From Fistulifera solaris (lineage: Eukaryota; Bacillariophyta; Bacillariophyceae; Naviculales; Stauroneidaceae), in contig AP026164.1 of assembly GCA_030295235.1 (NCBI GenBank), positions 2,170,001 to 2,234,000 of the forward strand: a stretch of DNA of 64,000 bases, read 5' to 3'. Position 1 is the first letter of the stretch. Each line of letters opens with the position of its first letter. The notes beneath the pieces are model-generated. The model was not told the DNA's origin. It saw only the letters and a list, made by a program, of their open reading frames with translations, and made no database searches. Both the position numbers and the translations under genes were made by a program. Below, in pieces: positions 20,009-32,800 of this stretch.

Positions 20009-22167
20009 TTGGGTGACACAATGAACACCGACGAACCATCCTCGTTTGCGGCCGCATTGGCCACCGCCTTGCAAGAGAATGAATTGAAAACACCGACACC
20101 TGCCGAACTGATACACGAAACTTATGTGAAATTGTGTCACGATGATCCGTATGACTTGAATGCGACCGGTTGTGAATTGTTGGCGCAGGAATTGTTGAAA
20201 TCCGAAACGTCCTACGCTCTTTCGTCGCGACTCGTACAAGGTCTCGATCAAGTATTACGACGACCCGCCGATACGGAGAATTCACAAACGAAACTAGAAC
20301 GAGGCGTTTCGTTTTTGGCTTGGACGGTACATGTTCGAATACCTTGGACTTGCTTGAATCTGATTTGTAGTCCATCTTCCAAGTCAGCCGATGAGAAGCT
20401 ACAAAGAGTCAAGCGATACATGGGATCGTATCGAGGGAATCACCAATTTTCGAATACTGCTGATGATGATAATTTACAACAAAAGATGACCCAGGATTTG
20501 CAAATTGCGGAGGATCACTCAAAGTCCACCAACGAGACCGAGCAGGATAATCTGCACGAAGTGACAGCAGGAGCCCAACAATATACAAGCAGCTTAGAGG
20601 AGGAAGAAGAAGTGTGGGCAGCCGAGTCCGATCCGGATGACTTTGACTTTCAATCGGGTTATAACTATCAAGACGAACTGCAAGGAATTCAGGAATGGGC
20701 CGCGCTGGCTGTAATCGATCCGCATTCACTCTCCCTCGCACCCGACGATACATCTTGGTCCGAGATCGCAGTAGGAATCGTTTCTTTGCTGACTCCGGTG
20801 CGGTATAGCTCTCATTTGGCATCTTTGTCGAACCAAGATTGGAAGGGATCATGGGAGTCCTGTTGGGTGCCCTTGATCCTGTCGCTGTTGGTTCTCCCGG
20901 ATCAGAATGTAGACTGTCCCCTGTGGATTATGAGTACCAACCATCGAAGTGGATTCCAGCGTCTAGGATTTCATCTGATGCAAATAATACGTGACGCTGT
21001 ATCGCACCGACCGGACGTACTCCTGACACCTTACATCGAACTATTGCAGAATTTGCTTCTAGTTCAAACAACACAAAGTGAACTTGCGACAAGAGTCTTG
21101 CCGGCTGCGTGGGTAGGATTGGGATCCTTATCGGCACTTTGTGATAGCACGTTGGCTATGGGAACTAACCAGGCATCGACGCTCCCTATTGTTCAAAAGG
21201 GCATCATTGAATCATGTGAACAACTAACCTCGTTACTGGAGCGTTCACAGGGTGACGCCGAAACTTATTGCTCGGTCCAGTGGTCCTACCTATCTCTGAT
21301 GCGAGCTCTAGCGGTCGATCCTGTTTCGACAATACCTGCTATGGGAAGCGCGCACGGTCAACTTTTGTTGCAATCGGGATTATTCCGCCAATGGTTGTTG
21401 CACTGGATGAGTGAAAAAGTAGGGACGAAGCGGAAGTGGTCCATTTACGCAGGCTGGTGCACCGGGCACTGTGGGATTTATGTGCGGCGAGTCCAAACTT
21501 GTTGGGAAAGTATGCGTGGAGGTTCCCAGATGTAGCAGTGACCGTTACGAAGGAAACCAAGGAGAACAGCGTGAACACACTATTGTGGAATTTGTTGGGC
21601 ATTCTTTTGAGCAAAAGTGATGCACCGAAATTGAAGCTTCGTAATTCCGTCTTAGCGGAACCGCCTAGTACAGCGGAATGTCAAAGCACCGCGTGGTTGG
21701 CGTTTCAATCTCTTTGTCGTAGCATCGAGTCTATTTTATTGCGTTGGCGAAAGAAAGTAGAGCGAGCAGCATCGGAAAGCGACTCTTTAAATGAAGCTTT
21801 GAAGAAAGACATTCACATGGTTAAAGAGTTCGAAACTTTTGTGGGAGTTATAGCAAAGTCGCAGCTAACGTGCCAACTCTTTTTGGAAGAAATGGTGCCG
21901 GTGGTAGACGGCAAACACTCTCTCGCAATACTCAAGTCCTGTTTGCACCCTCTTAAGGAAGCGCTGCAAGATTGGCCTGCACAAAATGCTGGTTCCGTTT
22001 GCGATAAGGGGTCGAACGATGATAATTCTGATGATGAAAAGGATGGAAGCATCCGCAAACGAAAACATGCACTTCCAATTCAAGAAGTACGAAATTGCAT
22101 AAAAACGCTTTCTACAATTTTTCTAAGTCATGGGGAAGGCGCCCGATCGTCTAGTAAATCTGATTAA
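20009..22167 (+). CDS. Unknown large helical protein with acidic insert and basic C-terminus
   Basis: About 718 residues, start at 20009 (or the in-frame Met at 20021). The frame shifts once near 21435 at an A/G-rich tract (from SEKV to DEAEVVHLRRLVHRALWDL). The sequence is mainly alpha-helical, with Leu-rich stretches suggestive of HEAT/ARM-like repeats (PLILSLLVLPDQ, LTPYIELLQNLLLVQ). An acidic insert (SLEEEEEVWAAESDPDD) lies near residue 200, and an Asp/Asn-rich then Lys/Arg-rich tail (DDEKDGSIRKRKHAL) may be a nuclear signal. I do not recognise a family. It is convergent with EFL1, with 50 bp between stop codons. Confidence 0.6.
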
Positions 22168-22217
22168 TGAGTAATAAACTGAATCGAGCCCATCGTAGAT
22201 TCTCGTTGATGTAAAGG

Positions 22218-25200
22218 CTAGCGCTTGAGCGTGCGTTGCTTTTCGGCAGCAATCACCGTACGGCTTGAATCGACTATCAAACCTTTCCGTTGCCTTACCT
22301 GCCGAATGTATTTCAACGCAATATTGCCCATACCAGTTGAAGAATCTCCAGTCCGTTCTAACTCGCCGAAATCCTCTCTTTCTTCTTGACTAGTTGGAAT
22401 CCAGAAAGGATCTTCGTCCAGGAGTTCCCAGTGACTGAAGATTAACTCAGGAGCTGTCACTTCGCCGCTAGTTTTTCTAAAGAGCTCTGTAGCCAGCCCA
22501 AATGACTCTGCTTGAGGTATCAAGGCAGATATAAGCAACAAGTCCGTGCCATCTACCATTGTGTCTTCTGTAACCTTTCCGCGACGCTTGCTCAGAACCG
22601 AGTACAATGATCCTAGCCCCGTGAGAGAAGAATGAAGTGTTAACTGGAGAACACCTTCCACAAGCCGAGCGGGGCGACTGATGAGGGCGCTTCGAATAGC
22701 GGTTCGCACAGCCGAGACAACCATCCCTCCCGAGAAGGGTTTTGAGGGACCATAGATATCATCTTTCAAGGTCAAAGCAATTTCAACCCCTTCTAGTACG
22801 ACAAGAACGTGTCGAGTTAGGTTCTTCGCAAATCCACCCAGATCGTACGGCCATTTGAAAGCCGGCGACAGTGGATTTTCTCATGTCACGATTCCATATT
22901 CGGAATGCAGCTTCATCGACGTCTGATCTCGGTGTCTCGTCAGATTCTGCGTGTTGCTGAGTTGAGCGGATAGATTTGCACAAGGAATCATAGGCGTCCT
23001 TTTGCTCCGATTCAGTGACAGATAACTGCTGAATGGCTTCCTCAACAGGGCCGCCGGATGTGTCGTTCAACGAAAAAACTTCACCGCTCTGTGCTAGAAC
23101 CCCTTTTACCGATGATCCTGTTTTTCATTCCGTCGGTCTCCATGAGCCCGTTACCATTGCTATCCAGGAAGTATAAAAGATTAGACACCTCACTCAAAAT
23201 CTGCTTTGCAGCTTCTTCGTCATCCGTGCTAGTAGTCTGGCATTCGAGTCCCAAGCCTCGCCCAAGTATTAAAATGTCGCGAATAGTATCGTCGTCTGGA
23301 CTGAATGAGTGGTCTGGCTCGTGTAATTTTAACGCTTTAACAATCGACGGTGCAAACGGAACTGCCCTTACACTAATGGCAGTTCCTTTCCCTGTCAAGA
23401 AAATACGCGATCTTCCATGACGCGCAAAAGCCACCCCTTCTTCTTCATTGTATGGTGGGATGGTCATTTGTCTTAACGGTGGTCTAGTTTCATCGTCGAA
23501 AAACGCCGCAAAACCATTCTCCTCTGTCTCCTTTTCAAACCAGCTTGTTGATTCACCAAAGTCTACAATAGGATCTGATACGCGAAATCTGATTCCTTCC
23601 TTGTTGCAATAGACGCGTTCCAAGTCAATCAGAGATTGCTCAAGGTGAAGTTCGCCTAAAGCGGCAAGAAGCTTTTCACCTCGGGCAGTCGAGGTGACTT
23701 CGATAGCTCCATCCGCCAACGACAACTTGACTAAACCTCGCTCTAAAGCATCTCCATCGCCAGCGTTTTCAGGTTCAATGCTCACCTTGACAAGAGGACG
23801 TAGATTGTTGCCTGTGAAACCTTTTATTGGCATAGCTTCTTTGCCATTACAGAGAGTTACTGTTTTGAAAGGGACACCGTCCAAATTAGAAATAGCACAA
23901 AGATGACCCGCTGGTACCTCTGGAACAGATATGAACGAAGAACCCATGAGAAGAAAAAGTCGAACAGTCCGATGTAAAGGTTCATCAGTCGATGAGGCAG
24001 GATATTTTGGGCCGAATAAGTGATATGAGTCCCCAGTTCGTAAGGATCCCGACAACACACGTGCTAAGCCCAGTAGGATTGTGGGTTCACCATTGTCAGG
24101 GAGCTGTGGATCTCGAATTTGAGACCTGTTCGTATTGATATATTTGCATACATGGGCGACCGCTGGGGCCTGAGGTGTGGCATCACACGATGTTACGCAT
24201 TTTTGTATACCTTTCCACGCTTCCTGTATTACTGAAGTATCGGTGGGATGTTCACAAAGGCATAATACATTTCCTCTGACGGCCGATACTGCACGTTCGG
24301 GAGATGGGCAATATTCACAAATGGTATCCAAAATGGCGGGTGCCAAGGGACGATATCGACGTAACAAAGCACGAAGAAACAATTCTTCATTGCTCGCCGC
24401 AACTGCACTTTGCAGTTGCTTCAGCTCGTCTAACGTAGATGGAAGTCTTGTATTCATTGATGTACAACCTGTTTCGATTGCCCCCAAGAGTGACTGCGCC
24501 AGCTCCTCGGTCAAATTTAGTTTTTGATTGCGATTATCATGAATGGCTACCGCCGTAGAGGTTACCTGGTAGATCGTCCAAAGCGGTTTTAAGACGTATT
24601 GTGCAAACACGGGTTCACCGTGACTTCCCTGCTTCCATTTTAAAACCTTGTTGTTGACAAATTTTACATCGGAAAAGAGCGTTTGCTTCAAAACAACCGG
24701 TTTGATCGGCAGGACTTTCTGTCGAAAGAGCGATCGAGCCATTGACTGAACAGTGAAACCCCATCCAAAGAGAGCCGAACAAAAGATCACGTTTCCTATC
24801 GCCGGTTCGAAATTCCAGCACGCCTCGTACGTTTCATCCTCTTCCAGTTCTCCCAACGACGCGGCCGACCGTAGCATAGCCGAAGCGGCCGCATTCACGG
24901 TTTCCAGTAATGTTCGAAGACGCAGATAACTTTCGGTGGGATCCAAGCCAAGATCCGTGAACAAGCGATCAATTTTGTTGATGACCAGAACAGGAACCAG
25001 TCGATGCATGTACGCTTCCCTCAGTACTTGATGCGTTCTGGGTGCCATCCCTTCCACGGCATCCAATACCAGTAGACATGAATCACAAGCCAGCAGGGAT
25101 GAACTCACTTCCATACTAAAATCTGTGTGACCTGGAGAATCCAATAGATGAATGATATAGTTCTCGGCAGTGTCCGTTTTGGGGGATTTTAAAGTGTGCT

Positions 25201-25396
25201 TGAGCCCGATGGCCGAACTTCGCATGGTGATGCCTCGACGCTGCTCCTCTGGATCCGAGTCCAGGTAGCGCACCGTACCGGCGATTCTTTCGGAGATAAT
25301 GCCATTGTATTCAATTAAATTATCAGCGAGTGTTGTTTTGCCATGATCGACGTGCGCTAATGCAAAAATACGCGAGAGGAGAGTGAGGAACCCACA
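22218..25396 (-). CDS. EFL1: Elongation factor-like GTPase 1 (EFL1/Ria1), 60S maturation
   Basis: An EF-2-related GTPase that, with SBDS, releases eIF6/Tif6 from nascent 60S subunits. Seen: G1 motif AHVDHGKTT (about 25355), switch region DPEEQRRGITM, G3 LLDSPGHTDF, G4 VINKIDRL. Domain II follows, then the domain III/IV region (LAALGELHLEQSLIDLERVY, DPIVDFGES) and a C-terminal block with SGGMVVSAVRTAIRSAL and IPQAESFGLATELF, the latter typical of the EF-2/EFL1 C-terminus. The insert between domains I and II distinguishes it from EF-2. Breaks lie near 23085 and 22855. The N-terminus is unresolved: in the G1 frame a TGA occurs at 25399-25397 with no ATG after it. The next ATG in that frame, upstream of the TGA, is at 25492. 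A mis-called base or an upstream short exon would explain this. Confidence 0.85.
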
Positions 25397-25837
25397 TCAC
25401 ACCTTGCTTAGTACAGCTTCATGCGAGAACTTTTCGTACCTATGATTGTCACTAATCTTGTAGCGGAAGGTTCGAGGAAAATAGAAAGACATCCGTGCTG
25501 GGATGATCTTTCGTTGCTCTAATCTTAAAAGGTTTTTTTTGTTGTATCGTCTCTTTGTTTTGTTTTTAGTTTTCCTTGCGTTTTTTATGGCTTATCACAA
25601 ATTGCGTGTCTCATTCTTGCGCGCGTCTCGATTTTCGAGTCACGGGTTGCGTTCGACGTAAGACGTAATTCATTCGTCGTGCCTCGAGAACAACGAGTGT
25701 GAAAGGAAGTGTGACAATCGAGTGCCGACCCAGAAAGGTAACGTACTTACAAGCGTATTGTAAAAGGATCACGAGTAAAAAGTGTGAGGCACTGTTCTTT
25801 GGAGAGTACACAGAACGGAGTATTTTTCCGACCCAAG

Positions 25838-27070
25838 ATGAGCAACGACAGCGATGCCTCTCTCTCACAAAAACCAAAGCGCGAAAAATTGGAAACGACG
25901 AGATCCTTCGATCCTTTCTATCCATCCGATTCGACCTATTCCCCACAGCAGTATTGCGCAAAGGAAGGACCAAACTTGATAAGGACCTCCACAGTCGTTG
26001 ACAGGGTGAGTATTACTATGGCAAAAGAAGCCATAGGTAAGGAGCAATGTCATCAGATTCTAGCGATTCTCCAGTATCTCGACAAAAGTGGTTTTCCGAA
26101 GATTGCCAAAAAGCTCAAGCGTAAACTAAAGGAGAAGGTCGACGGATCATTACCGAGTAGTATTAAAGGACAATGGATTTGGGAAGGTTACGAGACTAAA
26201 GGGACCGATGACGAGCGTAAAAATTTGAAAAAGGAAAAGAAGAGCAAGAAGGAGAAAAAAAGCCAAAAGTAAGTCCAAGTCGAAACGAGTAGACGACTCT
26301 GACGATTCGATCGGCGACAGCGAGTCTTCTGCGGACGAATCGTCCAAGAAGAGTAAGAAAAAGAAATCCAAAAGCATGTCAAAGTCGAAGCCATTAGATT
26401 CAGACAACTCGATTGACGACAGCGATTCATCAGAGAACGAGGTTTCCATGAATAGCATCCAAAAGAAACCGAAAAAGAAAGCAGTCGATACATGTATCAG
26501 TTGTGAATTATCTTCCGATGAATCATCGACAAAGTGCACCAAGACTAAACATCAGAAGCATGGATCGGCCAAGGATGAAAAATTAAGCAACGATGAATCT
26601 TCCGATGATAGCTCAAAGAAAAGCAAGGCAACGACTGTATGGAAAGCTACGTCTTTGGAAAAGAATCTGACGATTCGTGCTCTAGCGACGATGATTCATC
26701 AGTGGACAGCTCGGAAAAGGAAATAAAGAACAAGACGAGCGTAACGAAAAAACAAGCAGAAGAATCTTCAGACAGTTCGGTCGATGACTCGGAGTCTTCG
26801 AGAAGAAAAGAAAGAAAAAAACGACCTTCAAAGAAATCAACGCCGAAAATTCAACGAGCAGTTTCCTTTTCTGATGACGAGCACGTTGTCTATCTTCTGT
26901 CGCCTTTCCAAAGGGCGAGAAAGAGAACTGCTTTTACAATAAAGCGGATCTCAAACGATTTCAACAAGAAAATAGGGATGAAGAAGTCCAAGCGGCAACT
27001 CAAAGCCTCCAGGATATGATCGCAGCAGCGGGGGTCACAATGGGTTACACGCTCCCCTTTTCCTCATAGC
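25838..27070 (+). CDS. LisH-containing Lys/Ser/Asp-rich protein, nucleolar Nopp140/SRP40-like character
   Basis: Start MSNDSDASLSQ. Residues around 65-110 look like a LisH motif (QILAILQYLDKSGFPKIAKKL) followed by GSLPSSIKGQWIWEGY. After that the sequence is almost all Lys, Ser, Asp and Glu, in alternating acidic-serine and lysine blocks that would be casein kinase 2 substrates, as in Nopp140/SRP40. The probable C-terminus is not low-complexity (YNKADLKRFQQENRDEEVQ, then MIAAAGVTMGYTLPFSS) and ends near 27070. It lacks the SRP40 C-terminal signature. At least three frame changes are needed, near 26258 (an A7 run), 26640 and 26930. In such A-rich sequence consensus errors are expected. Function is inferred from composition only. 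Confidence 0.55.
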
Positions 27071-27313
27071 TAATAGAGACGCGTGCGTGATAAAGGTAGA
27101 CTCTCTACCTATCAACTTAATACTGCTACATGATAGACAAGATGTTGAAAGTAAGATATCATTCTAATCAATATATTATATAATTTTATGAATTTTCATA
27201 TGCAAGATAACGCAAGAGTCTAGGCTCTCGAAATGATAAAGGAAGACATGGTTCTTGTGAAGCCCTAACATGAAGAGTTAGCTTGTCTCTTCCGCGTCGC
27301 GAAAGTGTACGTC

Positions 27314-28976
27314 TTAAGCGTTCCATTTTCGCCAGCGTCTCACCGGCGCTTTTACTGGCGTTGCGACCGGTGTTGGGGCTGGAGCCTTTACTGGAGTTGC
27401 CACTGGCGTCGGAGCGGGGACGGGGGCTTTCACTGGAGTTGCCACTGGCGTCGGAGCGGGGACGGGGGCTTTCACTGGAGTTACCACTGGCGTCGGAGCG
27501 GGGACGGGGGCTTTCACTGGTGCAGCCACTGGCACCTGACTGCATCCATTCGATACACAGGTGACTTGACTGGTCCAATTACAGACTTGCTTGGATCCAT
27601 CGAAAAGAAGGCCCGTCGAGCATTTAACCTCTCCTCCTATTTGAACTCCATTTTGGCACGTGATGAATCCAGTACAAGCACTTGACGGTACCAAGCCCGT
27701 GAAACCACTTGGACAACAAGCTACGGAGGTAGGAGAAGCCACTGGAGACGGCGGCTTCACTGGAGTTGCTACAGGCGTAGGCACAGCCACTGGAGACGGC
27801 GGCTTCACAGGCGCTGCTACAGGCGTAGGCACAGCCACTGGGGAAGGTGGCTTCACTGGAGCGGCTACCGGAGTTGGGGCTTGTACAGGTGAGGCTACTG
27901 GAGTTGGAGGACTGGGAAGTCTTGCAGAGCATCCTCGGTTTACCTGCAAGGCCGTATTGACGGTCTGAGACCATTGACCATTTACATCGTGTGCTGCAAC
28001 CCAAAAGAACGCTCCTCCATGACAGCTGTAGGCCGTGTTCACTTGATCCATGACGGCTTTCGCGGCAGCAGCTCCAGTGTTGCTGCCTGTCCCAGCGCAA
28101 TCACTGATACAGAAGCCAAGAACGAGGCGATCCGCTTGGCCGTTGAATAGGGTGGCCACGAGGTTTTGATAGTGAGCAGATGTCGCGACTGTACCAACTC
28201 CTGCGTTGAAAAATCCATCTCTTGCCGGCCTCGTAATTCCATTGTAGTATTGCGGCATGAGAAAGTCGATGGAGCTGCTGACACTTTGTAGCATGGTCAA
28301 ATAGTCCGATCCGGCGACGAGATCCGCGTCCATCGGAGCATGGGTGACGAGTGCATTCGCCGGAAGTTTGCTGCGGAGTCCTGTCGTCACCTGTTTGAGA
28401 AAGTTGATAGCTTGAGCTCCCTTCGTAAAACCAGAACCGTTCTGATCGTTTTCGTAAAAGTATTCGTAATCAATGTCGACACCGTCCATTTTGAGGTCGT
28501 TAACAATCTGGACTAGACGGTCGACGACTTGTGTTTCCCGTCCAAAGCAATATTCCCAGCAGTCATTGACGTCACCCGCCCAGCTCCCTCCCATTCCGGC
28601 ACCACCGAAACTTAGTACAACCTTCTTTCCTTTGGCATGAAGGTCGTTGATCAGGTTTGAATTGGGTGCATTGTTGCAAATCGGCGGAGTGGCGATTTCG
28701 CACGTCGGACTACAAATGTTCTTAGATGGGCTCCATGTGTACGAAACCGCAAAAGATACCATGATATGGGTGTATTGATCAAGCTGCGCTGCTGTAGGAC
28801 ATGCTTGCCAGTTTCCTAGAAAGGCCACCTGGGCGTCGAAGTGTGAGCGCACATTTTGTTCTTCGTGAGGATAATCTCGCGCACGGAAATCTTACCATGC
28901 GGTTGTCTTCTTTCACCAAGGCGTTGGCGAAAGAAAAGAAAACACATAGAATGCTTAAAAGTCGAGTAATTGACAT
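27314..28976 (-). CDS. Secreted GH18 chitinase-like protein with CBM14-like chitin-binding module
   Basis: Exon 1 is 28976-28896 (signal peptide MSITRLLSILCVFFSFANA). The intron is 28895-28829 (GTAAGA...CCCAG), and exon 2 runs to 27314; 531 residues, no frame break. The GH18 domain has SFGGAGMGGSW and DGVDIDYEY (complete DxxDxDxE), FLMPQYYNG and GGAFFWVAA. A repetitive Pro/Ala/Val/Thr linker follows (48-bp tandem units at DNA level). Next comes a six-Cys module (CCPSGFTGL, CTGFITCQNG, KCSTGLLFD, VCNWTSQVTC) of the CBM14/peritrophin-A type. A second repeat array (42-bp units) encodes PVKAPVPAPT-like repeats. The C-terminus (RRWRKWNA) is basic and not GPI-like, unlike the paralogue at 9486. It probably acts in the wall or secreted matrix. 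Confidence 0.87.
27386..27530. repeat. 42-bp tandem repeat, about 3.5 copies, inside the chitinase gene
   Basis: Units begin at 27386, 27428, 27470 and (partial) 27512 with only a few differences. Each encodes 14 residues of the Pro/Ala/Val/Thr-rich C-terminal repeat of the GH18 protein. Confidence 0.85.
27738..27880. repeat. 48-bp tandem repeat, about 3 copies, inside the chitinase gene
   Basis: Units start at 27738, 27786 and 27834 (GCCACTGGAGACGG and variant). Each encodes 16 residues of the Pro/Ser/Val linker between the GH18 domain and the chitin-binding module. Confidence 0.8.
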
Positions 28977-29813
28977 GGTCGACGAGTTGCAATTGTTTTC
29001 TTCTGTTGGCTTTTGATTTATGTGACAAAATTGATGATTGGGAATCAAGCATGGATGCCGATTGCCGATTGCCGATTGCTCGGCACATCGGAGTGGAAAG
29101 AGTTCGTCAGAACGTGTGTATGACCTCGACAAGACCAAAAACAAGAAAATGACCAAAGGAGAAGTAATCAAAGGTCATCAAGTAATTTCCCAATACGTGA
29201 TCTCGAGAAAAGGTATACATTAAAAGCCATACCGATAAACCCGAATCAAGGTTCAAGATGGTTTGGCAATAACGCAAAGGTCATTTGGAAGTGTGACTAT
29301 CGAGTTTGAGAGCCGAAGCGTATACTCCGCATTCCGCATCCGTATCAACTGACTCCGAATTTTCTATTGTTTGGACAAGTTCATCGCTACTCGCTACTCC
29401 GTAATCAATAATCAATAATGACTTCCACTTTTCGGATTCAGTAATCCATGCCTTCGCTTTTTGGTTGAAACTTCATGCTTCTTGCTTTTGTAGGGGCTTA
29501 TTTAATTGATAAGTTCTTGCTTCTTGCTACTTTACCAGTAAGATTGGGCAATATTAAAAGAAGCGCATCTGGGAAAAACGCCAGAAGGGCAATAAAACAG
29601 CTACGAACAATAACCTGGACCCGATTCCTCCTTTTTTTCCGCGATGGACGGGAATGCAATTCATTCACGATCCTGACGAAGTGTTTAGTTCACGCGTTGC
29701 GAAACAGTGCGAATGACAAGGAACTTTCATTCGTTAATTCATCGCAATTCATTCGTATGCGGTTGCGATCATAACATCCAATTCAATTAAACAATTAAGT
29801 CTCTTGTAGCAAT
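28977..29813. other. Divergent intergenic region, no gene seen
   Basis: About 840 bp between the chitinase and HECT ligase starts. A short CCGATTG triplication lies near 29058-29080 and an AATCAATAATCAATAATG repeat near 29402-29420. No supported gene. Confidence 0.55.
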
Positions 29814-32800
29814 ATGTTCGACGGTCAGTTCCGTACCCGACGGAACGTGAATTTGGGCGGAAAGACGAGTCGTCGCAGCCGGAAGGAAATTTTGGAAGAC
29901 AGCAAGCGTCAGCGGCAAGATCGTGAAAAGGCACAACGACAAGAGAAATGCGCTATTTTCTTACAAAAAATGCGAAGAGGAGCTCAGACGAGAAAAAAAT
30001 TGATTGAGCAGCTGGAAGATTCATTGACACAGGCTACTGGGATTGACACCTACACACGAAACCTGGATGTCCTCTTGCGATTGTATAGCGGTTCCAACAT
30101 GCCGCACACGAAAGTCGAAATATGGCTGAGCAATATATCGCTAATGCTTCAAGAGTACGGAACGCAGCTAAGAGAAGGAATTCTCGCGAAATGGGTGATA
30201 AAAGCGACCTTTTGTGGATGCAACAAGCACCGTCCGCCTTTACGGAAAGAGATGCGATCTGTGGGGTGATTCTTGAACATATCCTGTCACAAAAAAGATT
30301 ACGTGCGACAAAATCTTGGCTATGATTCAGGATATAGCTTAGCAGTTGACACGATGCTTACCACAACAGACAGCCGGTTGGCACAGTTGATTTGTGACGC
30401 CATCTTCCGTGCTACCCCTTGCCCAGCTGGAGAAGCTGTCTTGGGTGCTCTGGCTTTGCTGCAGTCTTCCGAAGTGGATTGGCAGAAACTAGAAGCTCTG
30501 TATGAGACGTTATCCCAGTCAAGGGCAATTGGTTCACGATATACTTATCTTAGGGACACAGTGGATAAAATTGCTTCGCAACACGGTCTCGCGATGCTAC
30601 GTTCCGTGCTAAGTTTATCGTCTACAAATGCTTTTCAAACTGGTGTTGTAGTCGGAATTACGAACAAGCTAATGGCGAGGTCAACAGCTGTTCCATTCTT
30701 TTGCAGTCTTTTGGTCCGTGACGAAGACCCTGTGAAAGTACTATCGTCTTCTACGGAACTTTCCGTTGCGACTCCCATAAATACAGACGACAACGATAGC
30801 AGCAGCGATGAGGAAGACGGATGGAGTTTAAGAAGAAAATCGAATAGTATTCTTTCGGATAGGGTTTCTTCCGTAGCACGCGTGACAATGAGGCATGAAA
30901 TAAAGACAGCAGCTCAGCTGGACCGTGTCATGAGCGTCGAGTATCAGAGTTGGCGCAACCAGTCCTTGGAAATTTTACGAAATACAAATAATGAGCAGGC
31001 GATCGCTGTTGCGCGCGAAATCGTTGACGCACGTCGTTGGATTAAGTGGAGTGCTGATCTCGTCGGGCCGACGGATAGCATTGAAATTGTGGGGACTAAG
31101 GACATGTTTGCACTGCTTGGCCAGTTGTTGAAGCCGCTTACAGGCCTTACAGTCCGACAAAGTTCTCGAAGTACGTTTTTGTCACAGCTAGCCTTTGAGC
31201 CAAAGATGTCGGAGCACCTGTGGTCTTACACGCAGAGGTTCGGTGAACAGACCCAGGACCCATCGTTTCTCACAGCCATGTCTGCATTCTGCGACCTTCT
31301 CTCACATCGGCTCATCGCCATGTTGGATAGCCAGTTTCTCGAGCAATATAACAGTGAAGGTAGCCAAATTCGAGCGGGAGATGTCATACTGCGAATCAAG
31401 TTGATCTTGTTTAGTCTGTATTGGGAAAAGCCCGTAAAAACTGGGGACTTAAGTGGGATTTTCGGCATCGGTTATTCTCTTGATGCTCTAAGAGCGCGCC
31501 TCTTTCTCACCGGTACGAAAGTTTGGAATAGCTTACACGATCGATGGTGTCGTCTTTTACGTCATGCAGAGATCTGCGACGAATCGAGTTGGTTGTTTCC
31601 TGACATCACGTCGTTTGGCGACAACAATGCTGTGGTCCGAGGCCACACGCCATCTAATGGCGACCAGATGGATACCGACGAAAGTGAAGACGAACAGATG
31701 GCAGGAGATGATTTGGATCAACTTGCAGATGTTTTTAGTGATCCTAAAATGGGACGCGTACTTACCTCTATCCCTCAAGCACTGCCCTTCGATCGCCGCG
31801 TCCGACTATTTCAGTCACTGCTTAACAATGACAAGCAAACGACTCAAAACGACGAGGCGGCGGCTCGATCAGCACTGGTTAATATGCTTAGAGGAGAAGA
31901 CGTCGACATGATGAGCGGTCGTGAACGTGTTAGTATCCGGCGAGATCGTTTGTACTCAGATTCCATGAAGACTCTGAACAAACTTGGCTCTCGTCTTCGT
32001 CGACGTATCCAGGTCAGCTTCGTAAATCAGCATGGTGCTGCTGAAGCTGGTATTGACGGAGGTGGTGTCTTCAAGGAATTTATTGACGATTTGATTAAAG
32101 ATGCGTTCCTGAGGCCGCAAGGGTCAACCGCTACTCACCAGCTATTTTCAGTTACTCCACAACAAACGCTTGCCGTGAATACATCACTTGCTGTTGACCA
32201 AACTATTCTGGACCAATACGAATTCTTGGGACGTGTCTTGGGAAAAGCAGTTTATGAATCCATTCTCGTGGATCCACAATTTTGCTTGCCATTTCTAAAC
32301 CAACTGCTGGGCAAACGAAACTCTCTAGAAGATCTCAAGAACTATGACCTGGAGTATTATCGCAATCTTATCAAACTTCTTACTTTATCAGCTGCAGAAG
32401 TTGAAAGTTTGTGTCTGACGTTTGAAATGACGATTGGTGATGAACAAACCGGAAAAGTTCGCATGGTTGATTTGATTACAGGCGGACGCGATGTACCCGT
32501 GACAAAGCAAAGCGTAATACAGTATGTTCATTTGGTGGCGAACCATCGCCTAAACGTCATCTCGGCTGCACAGACCAAAGCTTTCTTGAGCGGCTTCCGC
32601 GATCTGATCCCCGCGCCATGGGTGCGCCTTTTCTCATCGTACGAGCTGCAGAAACTTATTTCGGGTGATGATAGAGGTATAGACGTTCTGTCATTTAAAG
32701 AAGCTATGCAGTACGCATCGGGATATCATCCGTCGCAAGAAGTTGTGAAATGGTTCTGGGAGATTGTGTGCGAGATGAGCGCAGAACAACAACAAAAACT

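Noticed and set aside
25397-25399. TGA as selenocysteine in EFL1
   Set aside because: The position is upstream of the conserved domain, the family is not a selenoprotein, and no SECIS-like structure was looked for or seen.
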